From Alphaproteobacteria bacterium (GTDB taxonomy: Bacteria > Pseudomonadota > Alphaproteobacteria > Rhizobiales > Xanthobacteraceae), in NCBI GenBank assembly GCA_037200445.1, contig JBBCGH010000001.1, positions 124,001 to 188,000 of the forward strand: DNA of 64,000 nucleotides. Reading direction: 5' to 3'. The notes under the pieces are model-generated. The model saw nothing but the letters and a program-made list of their open reading frames with translations, was not told the origin of the DNA and ran no database searches. Within the stretch, counting starts at the first letter, position 1. Every line of letters begins with the position of its first letter. The position numbers and the translations under genes were made by a program. Below are positions 1 through 9,234 of this stretch, in pieces.

Positions 1-326
1 GTGCGGGTGAGCTTGGAGGCGATCTTGGTGCAGTAGACCGGCTGGGGCATCACGCCGAGTCCCTTGTAGAGCATGCCGATGTCAAACCGCGCGAAGTGGA
101 AGATCTTCAGCTTCGAGGGGTCGGCAAGCAGTGCTTTCAGGTTCGGCGCCGGCCCGATCTCGCGGCCGATCTGCACCACGTCGGCCGAGCCGTCGCCAGG
201 CGACAGTTGCACGACGCAGAGCCGGTCGCGGACCGGCTCGAGGCCCATGGTCTCGGTGTCGATCGCGACGGCGCCGGTGTAACGGGAGAGATCGGGCAGA
301 TCGCCGCGGTGCAGGCGGATGGTCAT
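1..326 (-). CDS. Ribonuclease D-like 3'-5' exonuclease (3' part outside window)
   Basis: The visible 108 residues begin MTIRLHRGDLPDLSRY and carry the DEDD-exonuclease motif I as D23-x-E25 (AIDTET), followed around residue 80 by FHFARFD, which fits the second exonuclease motif. Enzymes of this family trim the 3' ends of tRNA and other small RNAs in the cytoplasm. Alphaproteobacteria often have a short, roughly 200-residue form without HRDC domains; whether that applies here cannot be seen because the gene runs off the window. The start is the ATG at 324-326. It lies about 50 bases downstream of the monooxygenase stop on the same strand but is probably a separate function. Confidence 0.85.
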   Translation of the reverse strand, partial: MTIRLHRGDLPDLSRYTGAVAIDTETMGLEPVRDRLCVVQLSPGDGSADVVQIGREIGPAPNLKALLADPSKLKIFHFARFDIGMLYKGLGVMPQPVYCTKIASKLTR

Positions 327-376
327 GGACGCTCCGTAGCATCCGGAACCGCGGCCTTCAATTGGCACAACCGGTG

Positions 377-1528
377 TCAGGCCGCCGCCGCATGCGCCGC
401 TGGCTCATCGAGCGGTGCCGCCCAGGCGTCGTAGCCGTAGAGCCAGCTGGTGTCGCCTGATCCTTCGCGCATCCAGGTATTGGCGCTGGAAATCGCCTGC
501 ACCACCGAGGTGCGCGGCTTGCGGTGCGCCTCGTAGCGGGCGAACGCGCCTTCGATGTCGTCGCCGTCGACCGCCGCAAGGCAGCGCGCCAGCACCGCCG
601 CATCCTCGATCGAGGTTGCGGCACCCTGCGCCATGTAGGGCGTCATCGGATGGCAAGCGTCGCCGAGCAGCGCGACGCGGCCGTCGCTCCAGCGCGGCAG
701 CGGCTCGCGCTCCAGGATCGCCCACTTGTGGCAGTCCGGGCAGGCGCCGAGCACCGCGCGCACATCCTCGTGGAAGCCGTCATAAGCCGCGCGCAGCTCG
801 TTCACGTCGCCCTTCGCGGACCACGACTCGCGCGTGATCCATTCCCCCGGCTCCGGCACGCTGGTGACGAAGTAGACTTCCGAGCGCGCCTTCGTCGTGT
901 AGTAGATGACGATGTGGCGGTCGGTGCCCCACCACTTGGTGCGCGAGCGCCCGATATCGCGGTCCATCAGCGATGCGGGAAACACCGCGCGGTAAGCGAT
1001 GCGGCCTTTGTGAATCGGCGCATCCGGCCCGACGACGATGTCGCGCACGGTGGAATGCACGCCGTCGGCGCCGATGACGGCGTCTGCCTCGGCGCGCGTG
1101 CCGTCAGCGAACGAGAGCGTGACGCGTCCGGCGGCCTGATCGAAGCCGGTGAGCTTCTTGCCGAGATGGATGATCTCGGCGGGCATCACCGAGGCGAGCG
1201 CCCCATGCAGCTCGGCGCGATGCATGCAGAGATACGGGGCATTGTAGAGGCTCTCCGGCATCGGCAATTCGCGCGTCACCTCGCCGGTGTCGCCGATGCG
1301 ATTGAGATGCGAGGAGGGCGCAAACGCAGTCTCGCGCAGCCGCGCCTCGATGCCGATGCCACGCAGCACCTTCATCGAGTTCGGCATCATCTGGATGCCG
1401 GCGCCGATGCGCGCGAAACGTGACGCCTGCTCGTAGACCTGCACGTCGAGCCCAACCTGCCGCAACGTGGCGGCGGCGGCGAGCCCGCCCATGCCGGCGC
1501 CGACGATCGCGATGGAGCGCTTGCGCAT
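377..1528 (-). CDS. FAD-dependent aromatic-ring monooxygenase (NicC / salicylate hydroxylase-like)
   Basis: This 383-residue flavoprotein has the N-terminal dinucleotide-binding motif GAGMGG at residues 10-15, the middle GADGVHS (DG) motif, and LLGDACHPM (GD motif) near residue 290. These three motifs define group A flavin monooxygenases that hydroxylate aromatic acids using NAD(P)H and O2; the overall sequence most resembles 6-hydroxynicotinate 3-monooxygenase or salicylate hydroxylase, but the substrate is not provable here. The ATG at 1526-1528 overlaps the TAA of the upstream binding-protein gene (TAATG), suggesting translational coupling. An in-frame ATG farther upstream at 1570 lies inside the neighbour and is unlikely. 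The neighbours support a small aromatic-acid uptake and degradation operon. Confidence 0.85.
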   Translation of the reverse strand: MRKRSIAIVGAGMGGLAAAATLRQVGLDVQVYEQASRFARIGAGIQMMPNSMKVLRGIGIEARLRETAFAPSSHLNRIGDTGEVTRELPMPESLYNAPYLCMHRAELHGALASVMPAEIIHLGKKLTGFDQAAGRVTLSFADGTRAEADAVIGADGVHSTVRDIVVGPDAPIHKGRIAYRAVFPASLMDRDIGRSRTKWWGTDRHIVIYYTTKARSEVYFVTSVPEPGEWITRESWSAKGDVNELRAAYDGFHEDVRAVLGACPDCHKWAILEREPLPRWSDGRVALLGDACHPMTPYMAQGAATSIEDAAVLARCLAAVDGDDIEGAFARYEAHRKPRTSVVQAISSANTWMREGSGDTSWLYGYDAWAAPLDEPAAHAAAA

Positions 1529-2490
1529 TACTTCTTCTCGATGCCGGCCTTGACGATCACGTCGTCCCACTTCTTCACGTCGGCCTTGAACAGCGTCATC
1601 AGCTCGTCAGGCGTGCTCGGCCGCGCCTCGATGCCCAACTCGAGCAGGCGCTGCTTCACGTCGGGCAGCGCCAGCACGTCCTTGAGCGTTGCATTGATCG
1701 TCGCGACGACACCCGGCGGCGTGCCACGCGGCGCGAACACGCCATTCCACGAGGTCACCTCAAAGTTCTGCACGCCGGCCTCCGCGACCGTCACGAGGTT
1801 CGGCATGAAGGCGGAGCGCTTCGGCCCGGAGGTCGCGAGCAGCCGCAGCTTGCCGTCGTCGACCTGCCCTTTCACGGCGGGCGGAAAGTCCACCATCATC
1901 TGCACATCGTCGCGCAGCAAGCCGACCACGATGTCGGGCGAATTGCGGAACGGCACGATCTGCACCTCGATACCCGCTGTGGTCTTGAGCAGCTCCGCGC
2001 CGAGGTTCTGCGTGCCGCCGACATTGACGGTGCCGACGTTGAGCTTGCCGGGCGCGGCCTTCGCGGCCTTAACGAAGTCGGCGAGTGTCGTGTAGGGCGA
2101 CGCCGCGTTGACGGCGAACACGAGATCGAACGTACCAAGCGTCGAGATCATGTCGAACTCGTTCACCGGATCGAACGGCAGCTTGTTGAAGATTGCGGCG
2201 CTGATCGCGGTGCCGTTGGTGACGAGACCGAGCGTGTAGCCATCCGGCGGCGCTCCGAGCACCGCCTTGGCGGCGGAAATGCCGCCCGCACCCGGCATGT
2301 TCTCGATCACGAAGCGCTGGCCGAGCCGGTCGCCGAGCTTGTCGGCGATGATGCGTGAGGACACATCCGCGACGCCGCCCGCGCCGAACGGCAGCACGAT
2401 CTTCACTGGGCGGTCCGGGTAGGTCTGCGCGTTCGCTGACGCCGACGCGAGCGCGGCGATAAGCGCCGCCGCGATCCGTAATCCTCTCAT
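1528..2490 (-). CDS. Bug-family tripartite tricarboxylate transporter substrate-binding protein
   Basis: The 320-residue product starts with a cleavable signal peptide (hydrophobic core RIAAALIAALASA, likely cut after ANA) followed by QTYPDRPVKIVLPFGAGG, the hallmark of Bug/TctC periplasmic binding proteins, and later PGAGG and PPDGYTL. Such proteins capture carboxylates or aromatic acids for TctA/TctB permeases. No tctA or tctB lies in the window, which is usual for the many orphan Bug proteins. The ATG at 2488-2490 is chosen because GGGAG lies about five bases upstream and because it places the signal peptide at the N terminus. Its stop overlaps the monooxygenase start. Confidence 0.9.
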   Translation of the reverse strand: MRGLRIAAALIAALASASANAQTYPDRPVKIVLPFGAGGVADVSSRIIADKLGDRLGQRFVIENMPGAGGISAAKAVLGAPPDGYTLGLVTNGTAISAAIFNKLPFDPVNEFDMISTLGTFDLVFAVNAASPYTTLADFVKAAKAAPGKLNVGTVNVGGTQNLGAELLKTTAGIEVQIVPFRNSPDIVVGLLRDDVQMMVDFPPAVKGQVDDGKLRLLATSGPKRSAFMPNLVTVAEAGVQNFEVTSWNGVFAPRGTPPGVVATINATLKDVLALPDVKQRLLELGIEARPSTPDELMTLFKADVKKWDDVIVKAGIEKK

Positions 2491-2525
2491 CGTCTCCCTC
2501 GTTTCTTGTTTGACGTTCGCCGTAT

Positions 2526-2552
2526 TGCCCTCTCCCACAGGGGGAGAGGGCA
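2526..2552. repeat. Perfect 11-bp inverted repeat (palindromic intergenic element)
   Basis: TGCCCTCTCCC (2526-2536) and GGGAGAGGGCA (2542-2552) form a perfect 11-bp stem with a 5-base loop, between the amidohydrolase and binding-protein genes. It looks like a member of the CCCTCTCCC-type REP palindromes found around alphaproteobacterial genes. A second small hairpin (CTCCGC/GCGGAG) follows at about 2563-2577. Either could damp transcription between the two genes or stabilise mRNA. Confidence 0.6.
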
Positions 2553-2592
2553 TTTCAATGCGCTCCGCAGTCGCGGAGAGATTTCCTTCGCG

Positions 2593-3432
2593 CTAGCTCT
2601 TCTTCGGCTCCCAGCGATACGCCTTCGCGCAGGCGCCGCCCATCAGCATGGCGCGCTCGCTATCGGAAAGCCGCTTCGTCTCCAGGAACGGCTTCACGCC
2701 CTGCTCGTAGTTCACGACGGCAAACGCGCGCGTCCAGTCCGTGCCCCAGAGACAGCGCTCGAAGCTCCAGGCATCGAAGATGCGCGCCAGCGGATCCCAG
2801 ATGTCGTTGTAGGGATAGGGCTCCTTGGCGAGCGTGCAGGCGCCGCTCACCTTGATCACCACGTTCTTGCGCTTCGCAAGCTCGACCACCTTGGGCAGAT
2901 CGGCCCAGGGCTTGTCCGGCGCGGGCGGCGTGCGCGGCTGCAGGATGGCGAGATGATCGATGATGAAGCGCGTGTCGGGATGGCGGTTGATCAGCGCGGT
3001 GCCGTTGTCGAGGTTCGCCCAGCACAAGAGATTGACCGGCAGGTCGTACTTGACGGCCGCGCGCGCGATGCGGTCGAAACCCGGATCGTCCGGCGCGCGC
3101 TTGTGCTCCGCCGTGTACATGATGCGGATGCCGACCGCGCCCGGCGTCTTCTTCCAGTCTGCGACCACGTCAGCCACGCCCGCGTTGTCCGGATCGACCG
3201 GCTTGACGATCGCCATGCGGCCGGGATGCGCGCGCTGCACCTCCTTGGCGTAGCTGTCGTCATAGCGGTACATCGAAAACGCCGAGATGAAGATCGCGCC
3301 GTCGACGCCGACCTTGTCCATCGCCGCCACCATCTCGTCGCCGGTGACATGCGGCGGCCAGTTCGGCACGGTCGCCCACGGGCGCTTTTCCGTATTCGCC
3401 TCATAGGCGTGGACCTGGGAGTCGATGATCAT
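2593..3432 (-). CDS. Amidohydrolase 2 family metal-dependent hydrolase/decarboxylase
   Basis: The 279-residue protein begins MIIDSQVHAYE, the variant N-terminal metal motif of the amidohydrolase 2 (TIM-barrel, ACMSD-like) family, has a central IIDHLA histidine strand and ends with WGTDWTRAF, which supplies the conserved late aspartate. Relatives hydrolyse lactones or decarboxylate aromatic acids. The ATG at 3430-3432 gives the first residues of the family pattern and has AGGAAA upstream. It precedes the Bug binding protein and monooxygenase on the same strand, so a role in the same catabolic route is likely, but the substrate is unknown. The reading frame remains open upstream through the next gene by chance only. 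Confidence 0.85.
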   Translation of the reverse strand: MIIDSQVHAYEANTEKRPWATVPNWPPHVTGDEMVAAMDKVGVDGAIFISAFSMYRYDDSYAKEVQRAHPGRMAIVKPVDPDNAGVADVVADWKKTPGAVGIRIMYTAEHKRAPDDPGFDRIARAAVKYDLPVNLLCWANLDNGTALINRHPDTRFIIDHLAILQPRTPPAPDKPWADLPKVVELAKRKNVVIKVSGACTLAKEPYPYNDIWDPLARIFDAWSFERCLWGTDWTRAFAVVNYEQGVKPFLETKRLSDSERAMLMGGACAKAYRWEPKKS

Positions 3433-3554
3433 CGGGGCGTTTCCTGTTTTTGTATGGGGAGGCGAGTTTTGGTGGGGAGAGGGCGCGGAGTCTAGGGGGT
3501 CAGGCACTGGTGTGAGCCGCGCCGCACGTTGGGCGGACAGCGCGAGCCCGCGCC

Positions 3555-4214
3555 CTAGATGGGATGACCGTTGTCGTCGGTCTGGTAGGACTGCGTTTTG
3601 AACTTGTTCAGAAACGCGGTGAATGTGCCCGACGTGCTCTGGATGATGGTGATGCCGTCCTGCCAGATCGCGTTCTCGGTTGCGTGCTCCCCGGGAGGAT
3701 CGCCCTGATTTTGGTGGACGTTGTGAACGCCTTGACCGTGGGTGGTGAAGGGCTCGCCGAAAACGAAGCAGCGCGCCGCATCGGCGAGGACCGCTTCGAG
3801 ATCGGTCAACGCATCCATGCCGGTGCCGTGATTCCAGGGCGGATTCCAGTTGACGAGGTCGAGAACCCTCGCGAGCAAACCACCGTGGCGCGCGTGTGTG
3901 ATCCCGATCGGCGGATGCAGCATCCGCGAGCGGATGTAGTCCATCGCGCCGGAGGTCGCGTTCGACGCGAGCGGATGGAGCCCGTCCGGCAATTGACTGA
4001 ACTGCGCCATGTCGCCGGCGCTCAACGCGACCACGCGCCACTCGATGCCGTCCGGCGTGTTCTTGGGGTCGACGTCGATCGCACAATGGTATTCGCCTTG
4101 CGGCGTGCCGACGATCAGGTTGCCGTGATAGAACCGGCCGAAATGATCCGGATCGTCGCGAAAGTACCGCGCCTTCGTGCCGACGACGAAACCGTAACCG
4201 TTGCTGAGCGGCAT
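3555..4214 (-). CDS. DUF2278 (YukJ-like) family protein
   Basis: This 219-residue protein opens MPLSNGYGFVVGTKARYF and contains the HGNL and YHCAIDVDPK blocks typical of DUF2278/YukJ proteins. No enzymatic function is established for the family. A conserved-looking HTHGQGVHNVHQNQGDP segment near residue 165 is rich in His, Asn and Gln and could bind metal; that is inference. No signal peptide or membrane segment is visible. It is upstream of, and on the same strand as, the catabolic group, separated by about 120 bases, so co-transcription is possible but not required. Confidence 0.75.
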   Translation of the reverse strand: MPLSNGYGFVVGTKARYFRDDPDHFGRFYHGNLIVGTPQGEYHCAIDVDPKNTPDGIEWRVVALSAGDMAQFSQLPDGLHPLASNATSGAMDYIRSRMLHPPIGITHARHGGLLARVLDLVNWNPPWNHGTGMDALTDLEAVLADAARCFVFGEPFTTHGQGVHNVHQNQGDPPGEHATENAIWQDGITIIQSTSGTFTAFLNKFKTQSYQTDDNGHPI

Positions 4215-4342
4215 GGCGCACTTTCCCCGGAACGGTGGGAAGTAAATTCGTGTCGCATGGACATGTCCAGGCTACGCCGCAGTCGTGCCGGGGCGGTATC
4301 CGCAAAGCTGCGGCAGACGAAGCGCCGGAGTATCTCGGAAAA

Positions 4343-4427
<85 letters not shown>

Positions 4428-4441
4428 ATCAGGCGGGAGAG

Positions 4442-4470
4442 ACATATGGCGGGGCGTTTCGCCTTGTCAA
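4442..4470 (-). promoter_or_regulatory. Sigma-70-type promoter of tRNA-Leu
   Basis: On the minus strand a perfect TTGACA (-35, 4465-4470) is followed after 17 bases by ATATGT (-10, 4442-4447). Transcription would start about 7-8 bases before the tRNA 5' end at 4427. Position and match make this a convincing promoter, though untested. Confidence 0.7.
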
Positions 4471-4481
4471 TCTTTGGCGGC

Positions 4482-4550
4482 GCATGATCCTTTCCGAAAA
4501 CCGGTAGCCATCCCGCGTCAAGTGCGGGACAGGCTTTTTCGGGATCATGC
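4482..4550. repeat. GCATGATC...CCGAAAA palindromic intergenic repeat
   Basis: The arms GCATGATCC-TTT-CCGAAAA and TTTTCGGGATCATGC enclose a 35-base middle with its own small hairpin (CCCGC...GCGGG). The same arms recur at 61192-61236 with a different, shorter centre. This is an abundant repeat class of rhizobial genomes; its function is not known. It sits between tRNA-Leu and the NDUFA9-like gene. Confidence 0.75.
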
Positions 4551-4616
4551 GCTTGAGGCGAAAGCCTTTCCCGCCTAGAAGGCGGTCACCTCCCGCAGTG
4601 CCCAAGGGCCCTTCCC

Positions 4617-5585
4617 ATGACCGAAATCCCCACCGAAACGCTGGTCACGGTGTTCGGCGGCTCGGGCTTCCTCGGCCGCCATGTGGTGCGCGCGCTCGCG
4701 CGCGAGGGCTACCGCATCCGCAACGCGGTGCGCCGGCCGGACTTGGCCGGCCACCTGCAGCCGATGGGGCGCGTCGGGCAGATCCATTCGGTGCAGGCGA
4801 ACCTGCGCTATCCGGCTTCCGTTCAGGCGGCGCTAGCCGGCGCGGATGTCGCGATCAACCTCGTCGGCATCCTGTTCGAGCGCGGCAAGCAGCGCTTCGA
4901 GGCGGTGCAGGCGCAGGGCGCGGCGTGCGTCGCGCAGGCCGCGGCTGCGGCCGGCGCGCGGCTGATCCATGTCTCGGCGCTCGGGGCGGACGCGGACTCG
5001 CCCGCGCTCTACGGGCGCACCAAGGCGGCGGGCGAGGCGGCCGTGCTCGCGGCGGCGCCGGAAGCGACGATCTTCCGCCCGTCGATCGTGTTCGGGCCGG
5101 AGGACGATTTCTTCAACCGCTTCGGCGCGATGGCGCGGATGTCGCCGGTGCTGCCGCTGGTCGGCGGCGGCGAGACGAAATTCCAGCCGGTGTTCGTCGG
5201 CGACGTCGCGCAGGCGATCGCCAAGGCGGCCGGCGGCCACGCCAAGGGCGGCACGACCTATGAGCTGGGCGGGCCGGAGGTGCGCAGCTTCAAGGCGCTG
5301 ATGGTCTACGTGCTCGCCGTGACCGAGCGGCGCCGCGTGCTGATGCCGCTGCCGTTCGGGATCGCGAAGCTGCAGGCGTTCTTCCTCCAGTTCATGCCGA
5401 CGCCGCTGCTCACGCCGGACCAGGTCGAGCTGCTGCGGGCGGACAACGTAGTGTCGGCAGCAGCGACCAGCGAAGGCCGTACGCTGCAAGGGCTCGGCAT
5501 CGAGCCGGCCGCCATGGAAGCGATCGTGCCGAGTTACCTTTGGCGCTTCCGCAAGACCGGGCAGTTCCGCGCGCAGGGGGCGTGA
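4617..5585 (+). CDS. NDUFA9-like NAD(P)-binding protein (complex I-associated atypical SDR)
   Basis: The 322-residue protein has the Rossmann motif GGSGFLG at residues 14-20, and FRPSIVFGPEDDFFNRF in the middle, typical of the atypical short-chain dehydrogenase group that includes the mitochondrial complex I subunit NDUFA9 and its alphaproteobacterial homologues. The classical catalytic YxxxK occurs as YGRTK. Such proteins bind NADPH and are thought to stabilise or assemble respiratory complex I; the function in bacteria is inferred. The ATG at 4617 follows AAGGG. No nuo genes are nearby. It converges with uppP, leaving only six bases between them. Confidence 0.85.
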   Translation: MTEIPTETLVTVFGGSGFLGRHVVRALAREGYRIRNAVRRPDLAGHLQPMGRVGQIHSVQANLRYPASVQAALAGADVAINLVGILFERGKQRFEAVQAQGAACVAQAAAAAGARLIHVSALGADADSPALYGRTKAAGEAAVLAAAPEATIFRPSIVFGPEDDFFNRFGAMARMSPVLPLVGGGETKFQPVFVGDVAQAIAKAAGGHAKGGTTYELGGPEVRSFKALMVYVLAVTERRRVLMPLPFGIAKLQAFFLQFMPTPLLTPDQVELLRADNVVSAAATSEGRTLQGLGIEPAAMEAIVPSYLWRFRKTGQFRAQGA

Positions 5586-5591
5586 CAACGG

Positions 5592-6404
5592 CTAGCGGAA
5601 CAACCCCAGCGCAATCAGCCCGACGGCGCCGACAATGATGCGCCACCAGCCGAACACGCCGAAGCCATGGCTCGAGACGTAATCGAGGAACGTCTTCACC
5701 ACGATCCATGCCGAGATGAACGAAACCACGAAGCCGATCGCCACCAGCGTCGGGCTCGCGGCGCTGATCTGGTGCCAGCTCTTGTAAAGCTCGTAGGCGA
5801 ACGCACCGGCCATCGTCGGCATCGCGAGATAGAACGAGAACTCGGCGGCCGAGCGGCGGTCCGCGCCGAGCAGCATCGCCGAGACGATGGTCGCGCCGGA
5901 GCGCGACACGCCCGGGATCATCGCGAGGCACTGGCAAAAACCGATCACCAGATAGGTCGGAAGCGGAAAGGTCGTGGCGTCGTGAAAGCGCGGGCGCAAT
6001 GGAAGCCGCTCGACCCAGATCAGCACCGCGCCGCCGACGATCAGCGAGATGCAGACGATCCACACATTGAACAGCACGCCCTTGATGAAGCCGTGGAGAA
6101 GCGCGCCGATCACCGCGGCCGGGAGAAACGCGATCAAAAGCCCGATCACGAAGCGCCGGTCGTCCGGATTGGTGAACATGCCGGTGGCGATCTTCCAGAT
6201 CCGCGTGAAGTAGATCGACAGGAGCGCGAGGATCGCGCCGAACTGGATCAGCACGTTGAAGCTGTCCCAGAAGGCCTGCTTGTCGGGCTCTGGTCCGAAG
6301 AAATGGTCGACCAGCAAAAGATGCCCGGTCGACGAGACCGGCAGGAATTCGGTGAGCCCCTCGACCACGCCAAGCAAAATCGCCTTGAAGACATCGAACA
6401 GCAT
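5592..6404 (-). CDS. uppP: Undecaprenyl-diphosphatase
   Basis: This 270-residue integral membrane protein has both signature motifs of the BacA/UppP family: [17 protein letters not shown] near the N terminus and [10 protein letters not shown] in the middle. It dephosphorylates undecaprenyl pyrophosphate at the inner membrane, recycling the lipid carrier for peptidoglycan and surface glycans, and overproduction gives bacitracin resistance in other species. Several hydrophobic helices alternate with short loops along the whole length. The ATG at 6402-6404 gives the usual start [12 protein letters not shown]; an in-frame ATG 60 bases upstream would add a hydrophilic extension not usual in the family. 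Confidence 0.95.
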   Translation of the reverse strand: MLFDVFKAILLGVVEGLTEFLPVSSTGHLLLVDHFFGPEPDKQAFWDSFNVLIQFGAILALLSIYFTRIWKIATGMFTNPDDRRFVIGLLIAFLPAAVIGALLHGFIKGVLFNVWIVCISLIVGGAVLIWVERLPLRPRFHDATTFPLPTYLVIGFCQCLAMIPGVSRSGATIVSAMLLGADRRSAAEFSFYLAMPTMAGAFAYELYKSWHQISAASPTLVAIGFVVSFISAWIVVKTFLDYVSSHGFGVFGWWRIIVGAVGLIALGLFR

Positions 6405-6535
6405 GACAGGGCCCCGCGCGATTCGTCCGGGGCCGTTTGTGACGCAGGGGCGGTCAAGGGGCAACCGAAAAGGTCGCAGGCGAACGCGGGTGTGTTATCA
6501 AGCGCCGTCCTGGATCGTGGCGAATCATTTCAACG

Positions 6536-7228
6536 ATGATCACCCTCTTCCATCATCCGTTTTGTCCGCATTCGCGCTTCGTGCGTCTGGCACTGGCCGA
6601 GCTCGGCGTCGCGCCGCGCCTCGTCGAGGAACGCGTGTGGGAGCGGCGCGAGGAGTTTCTCGCGCTCAACCCCGAAGCCACCACGCCCGTGCTGATCGAG
6701 GAAGGCCGTCCGGCGGTGCCCGGCGCCGCGATCATCGCCGAGTATCTCGACGAGACCCACGGCGCCGACGCGGGCGACCGCCGGCTGCTGCCGGCCGATC
6801 CGTTCGCGCGGGTCGAGGTGCGGCGGCTTACCCGCTGGTTCAACGACAAAATGTTTGCCGAGGTGACGACATTTCTCGTCACCGAACGCATCTACAAGCA
6901 GACGATGCGCGGCGATCAGGGCGGCGGCTCGCCGGACACCAGCGCGATCCGTGCGGCGCGCCACAACATCCGCTATCATCTCGCCTACATCGGCTGGCTC
7001 GCGCGCCAGCGCACGTGGCTCGCGGGCGAGCGGATGAGCTATGCGGATCTCGCCGCGGCCGTGCATCTGTCGGTCGCGGACTACCTGGGCGATGTGCCGT
7101 GGAACGAGGACGAGGCAGCAAGGACCTGGTACGCGCGCGTGAAGTCGCGCCCGTCGTTCCGTCCGCTGCTGGCCGAAACGGTTCCGGGCATTCCGGCGTC
7201 GGCGACCTACGCGGACCTCGATTTCTGA
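6536..7228 (+). CDS. Glutathione S-transferase family protein
   Basis: The 230-residue sequence begins [19 protein letters not shown], a thioredoxin-like N-terminal domain with a Cys-Pro-His-Ser site, followed by TTPVLIEEG and the E-Y-L-D-E segment that binds glutathione, then a helical C-terminal domain with YADLAAA. It is thus a cytosolic GST of a proteobacterial class whose substrate is unknown. Its TGA (7226-7228) overlaps the apparent CTG start of queG, and the following SDR gene abuts queG, so the three genes probably form one transcript. Confidence 0.9.
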   Translation: MITLFHHPFCPHSRFVRLALAELGVAPRLVEERVWERREEFLALNPEATTPVLIEEGRPAVPGAAIIAEYLDETHGADAGDRRLLPADPFARVEVRRLTRWFNDKMFAEVTTFLVTERIYKQTMRGDQGGGSPDTSAIRAARHNIRYHLAYIGWLARQRTWLAGERMSYADLAAAVHLSVADYLGDVPWNEDEAARTWYARVKSRPSFRPLLAETVPGIPASATYADLDF

Positions 7229-8331
7229 CCGACCTCAAGCCGGCGTTAATTAAGCAAGCGCGGGCGCAGGGCTTCGATGCCGTCGGCGTCACGCGCGCCG
7301 ACGCAAACCCGCAGGCGAAGGCCTGGTTCAACGAGTTCATCGCGAACGGCGCGCATGGCGACATGGAGTGGCTCGCCGGAACTGCGGCGCGGCGCACCGA
7401 CCCGCATGTCTTCTGGCCGGACGCGCGCTCGGTCATCATGCTGGGCTTGAACTACGGCCCCGGTCACGATCCGCTCGCGATCTTGCAGGCGCGTGATCGC
7501 GGTGCGATCTCGGTCTACGCGCAGGGCGACGACTATCACGAGATCATCAAGGCGAAGCTGAAAGCGATCGCGCGCTGGCTTGTGGGACAAGCGGGTGGCG
7601 ACGTGAAGGTGTTCGTCGATACCGCGGCCGTGATGGAAAAGCCGCTCGCAGCCGCCGCCGGCCTCGGCTGGCAAGGCAAGCACACGAATCTGGTCTCGCG
7701 GCAGCACGGCTCGTGGCTGTTCCTCGGCGCGATTTTCACGACGATCGCGCTCGAGCCCGATGCGGCCGAGATCGACCATTGCGGCTCGTGCCGGGCGTGT
7801 CTCGACGTGTGCCCCACCAAGGCTTTCCCCGCGCCCTACCGGCTCGATGCGCGACGCTGCATCTCGTACCTCACCATCGAGCACAAGGGCCCGATCCCCC
7901 GCGAGCTGCGCGCCGCGATGGGCAACCGCATCTATGGCTGTGACGACTGCCTCGCCGTCTGCCCCTGGAACAAGTTCGCGCAGGCCGGACGCGAGGCGAA
8001 GCTGGCAGCGCGCGAGGCGCTGAGCGCGCCGAAACTCGGCGAACTTGCGCGGCTCGACGATGCGGCGTTCCGGGCGCTGTTTTCGAAATCGCCGGTGAAG
8101 CGCACCGGGCGCGATCGCTTCGTGCGCAATGTCCTGATCGCAATTGGCAACAGCAGGGACCGTGCGCTCGCGGTGGAAGCCGAACGGCTGCTTGACGATG
8201 CCTCTCCGCTGGTGCGCGGCGCGGCGGTCTGGGCGCTGCGACGGCTCGATCCGAGAAGGCTGGCGGCTTTGGCCGTCAAGCGCGCGAGCGAGATGGACGA
8301 GTCCGTGCGCGAAGAATGGGTCGCGGCCTAG
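7225..8331 (+). CDS. queG: Epoxyqueuosine reductase
   Basis: QueG performs the last step of queuosine synthesis in tRNA, reducing epoxyqueuosine with a cobalamin cofactor and two [4Fe-4S] clusters. The protein has the family blocks [20 protein letters not shown] and two ferredoxin-like cysteine sets, [12 protein letters not shown] and [10 protein letters not shown], followed by a HEAT-like C terminus ([12 protein letters not shown]). Length is about 368 residues, normal for the family. The start is uncertain: no ATG, GTG or TTG occurs at the expected place. CTG at 7225 overlaps the GST stop as CTGA and yields [21 protein letters not shown], which fits the usual N terminus; the nearest standard codon upstream is GTG at 7099, inside the GST gene. 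Confidence 0.9.
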   Translation: MTDLKPALIKQARAQGFDAVGVTRADANPQAKAWFNEFIANGAHGDMEWLAGTAARRTDPHVFWPDARSVIMLGLNYGPGHDPLAILQARDRGAISVYAQGDDYHEIIKAKLKAIARWLVGQAGGDVKVFVDTAAVMEKPLAAAAGLGWQGKHTNLVSRQHGSWLFLGAIFTTIALEPDAAEIDHCGSCRACLDVCPTKAFPAPYRLDARRCISYLTIEHKGPIPRELRAAMGNRIYGCDDCLAVCPWNKFAQAGREAKLAAREALSAPKLGELARLDDAAFRALFSKSPVKRTGRDRFVRNVLIAIGNSRDRALAVEAERLLDDASPLVRGAAVWALRRLDPRRLAALAVKRASEMDESVREEWVAA

Positions 8332-9234
8332 ATGCCCACGCTGTTCTGCTTCGGGCTCGGCTATTCGGCCTCGCAGTTCATCCACGAGTTCGGCGGACGT
8401 TTCGACCGGATCGCCGGAACGGTGACGACCCGCGAGAAGGCTGCGGCGATTGCCGCGGCGGGCATCGGTGGGCACAAGGTCGAAGCATTCGTGTTCGACG
8501 GCACGGACGTCGCGCCGGAGGTCACCGCCGCGCTGACGGATGCGGCTGCGCTGCTCGTCTCGGTGCCGCCCGGCGAGGATGGCGATCCGGTGCTCGCGCA
8601 CTTCGCGGGTGCAATCGCCGGCGCGCCGCAACTTCAATCCATTGTCTATCTCTCGACGGTCGGCGTCTACGGCGATCACGGCGGCGTGTGGGTCGATGAG
8701 ACGATACTCGCCACGCCGATCTCGGAGCGTAGCCGCGCGCGGCTCGCCGCGGAAGAAAAATGGCATGCGCTCGGGGCACGCGCCGGTAAACCTGTCGCAA
8801 CCTTGAGACTCTCAGGAATTTACGGGCCCGGCCAGAACGCGCTGATTCAAGTGGCGCGCGGTAGCGCGAAGCGCATCGACAAGCCAGGCCAGGTATTCAA
8901 CCGCATCCAAGTCGAGGACATCGCGCAGGCGATCGATGCTTCCATCACGCAGCGTGCCGACGGCATCTTCAATGTGACCGACGATGAGCCGACCCCGCAG
9001 GGCGTGCCGCTCGCATTCGCGGCGGAGTTGCTCGGTGTCGCGCCGCCGCCTGAGATCTCGTTTGCCGTAGCTGCAAAGGCGATGTCGCCGATGGCGCTCT
9101 CGTTTTATGGCGAAAGCAAGCGTGTGCGGAACGACAAGCTGAAGCGTGAACTCGGCGTGCGGTTACGTTATCCCAGCTATAGCGAAGGATTGCGCGCGCT
9201 GTTCGAGAGCGGCGAGGGATCAGAACCGCGATGA
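8332..9234 (+). CDS. NAD(P)-dependent epimerase/SDR family protein (YeeZ-like)
   Basis: The 300-residue protein begins directly after the queG stop codon with MPTLFCFGLGYSASQF, a GxGYxA-type nucleotide-binding motif characteristic of YeeZ-like atypical SDRs. It also has YLSTVGVYGDHGG and LRLSGIYGPGQNAL, the epimerase-like active-site and substrate loops. The substrate is unknown. Zero-gap spacing suggests translational coupling with queG. Its last 15 bases overlap the 3' end of the convergent exported-protein gene. Confidence 0.85.
   Translation: MPTLFCFGLGYSASQFIHEFGGRFDRIAGTVTTREKAAAIAAAGIGGHKVEAFVFDGTDVAPEVTAALTDAAALLVSVPPGEDGDPVLAHFAGAIAGAPQLQSIVYLSTVGVYGDHGGVWVDETILATPISERSRARLAAEEKWHALGARAGKPVATLRLSGIYGPGQNALIQVARGSAKRIDKPGQVFNRIQVEDIAQAIDASITQRADGIFNVTDDEPTPQGVPLAFAAELLGVAPPPEISFAVAAKAMSPMALSFYGESKRVRNDKLKRELGVRLRYPSYSEGLRALFESGEGSEPR

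Noticed and set aside
2593-4305. A single open frame through the amidohydrolase and the DUF2278 region (570 codons).
   Set aside because: The upstream half is an out-of-frame, arginine-rich translation of the DUF2278 gene; the real amidohydrolase starts at 3432.
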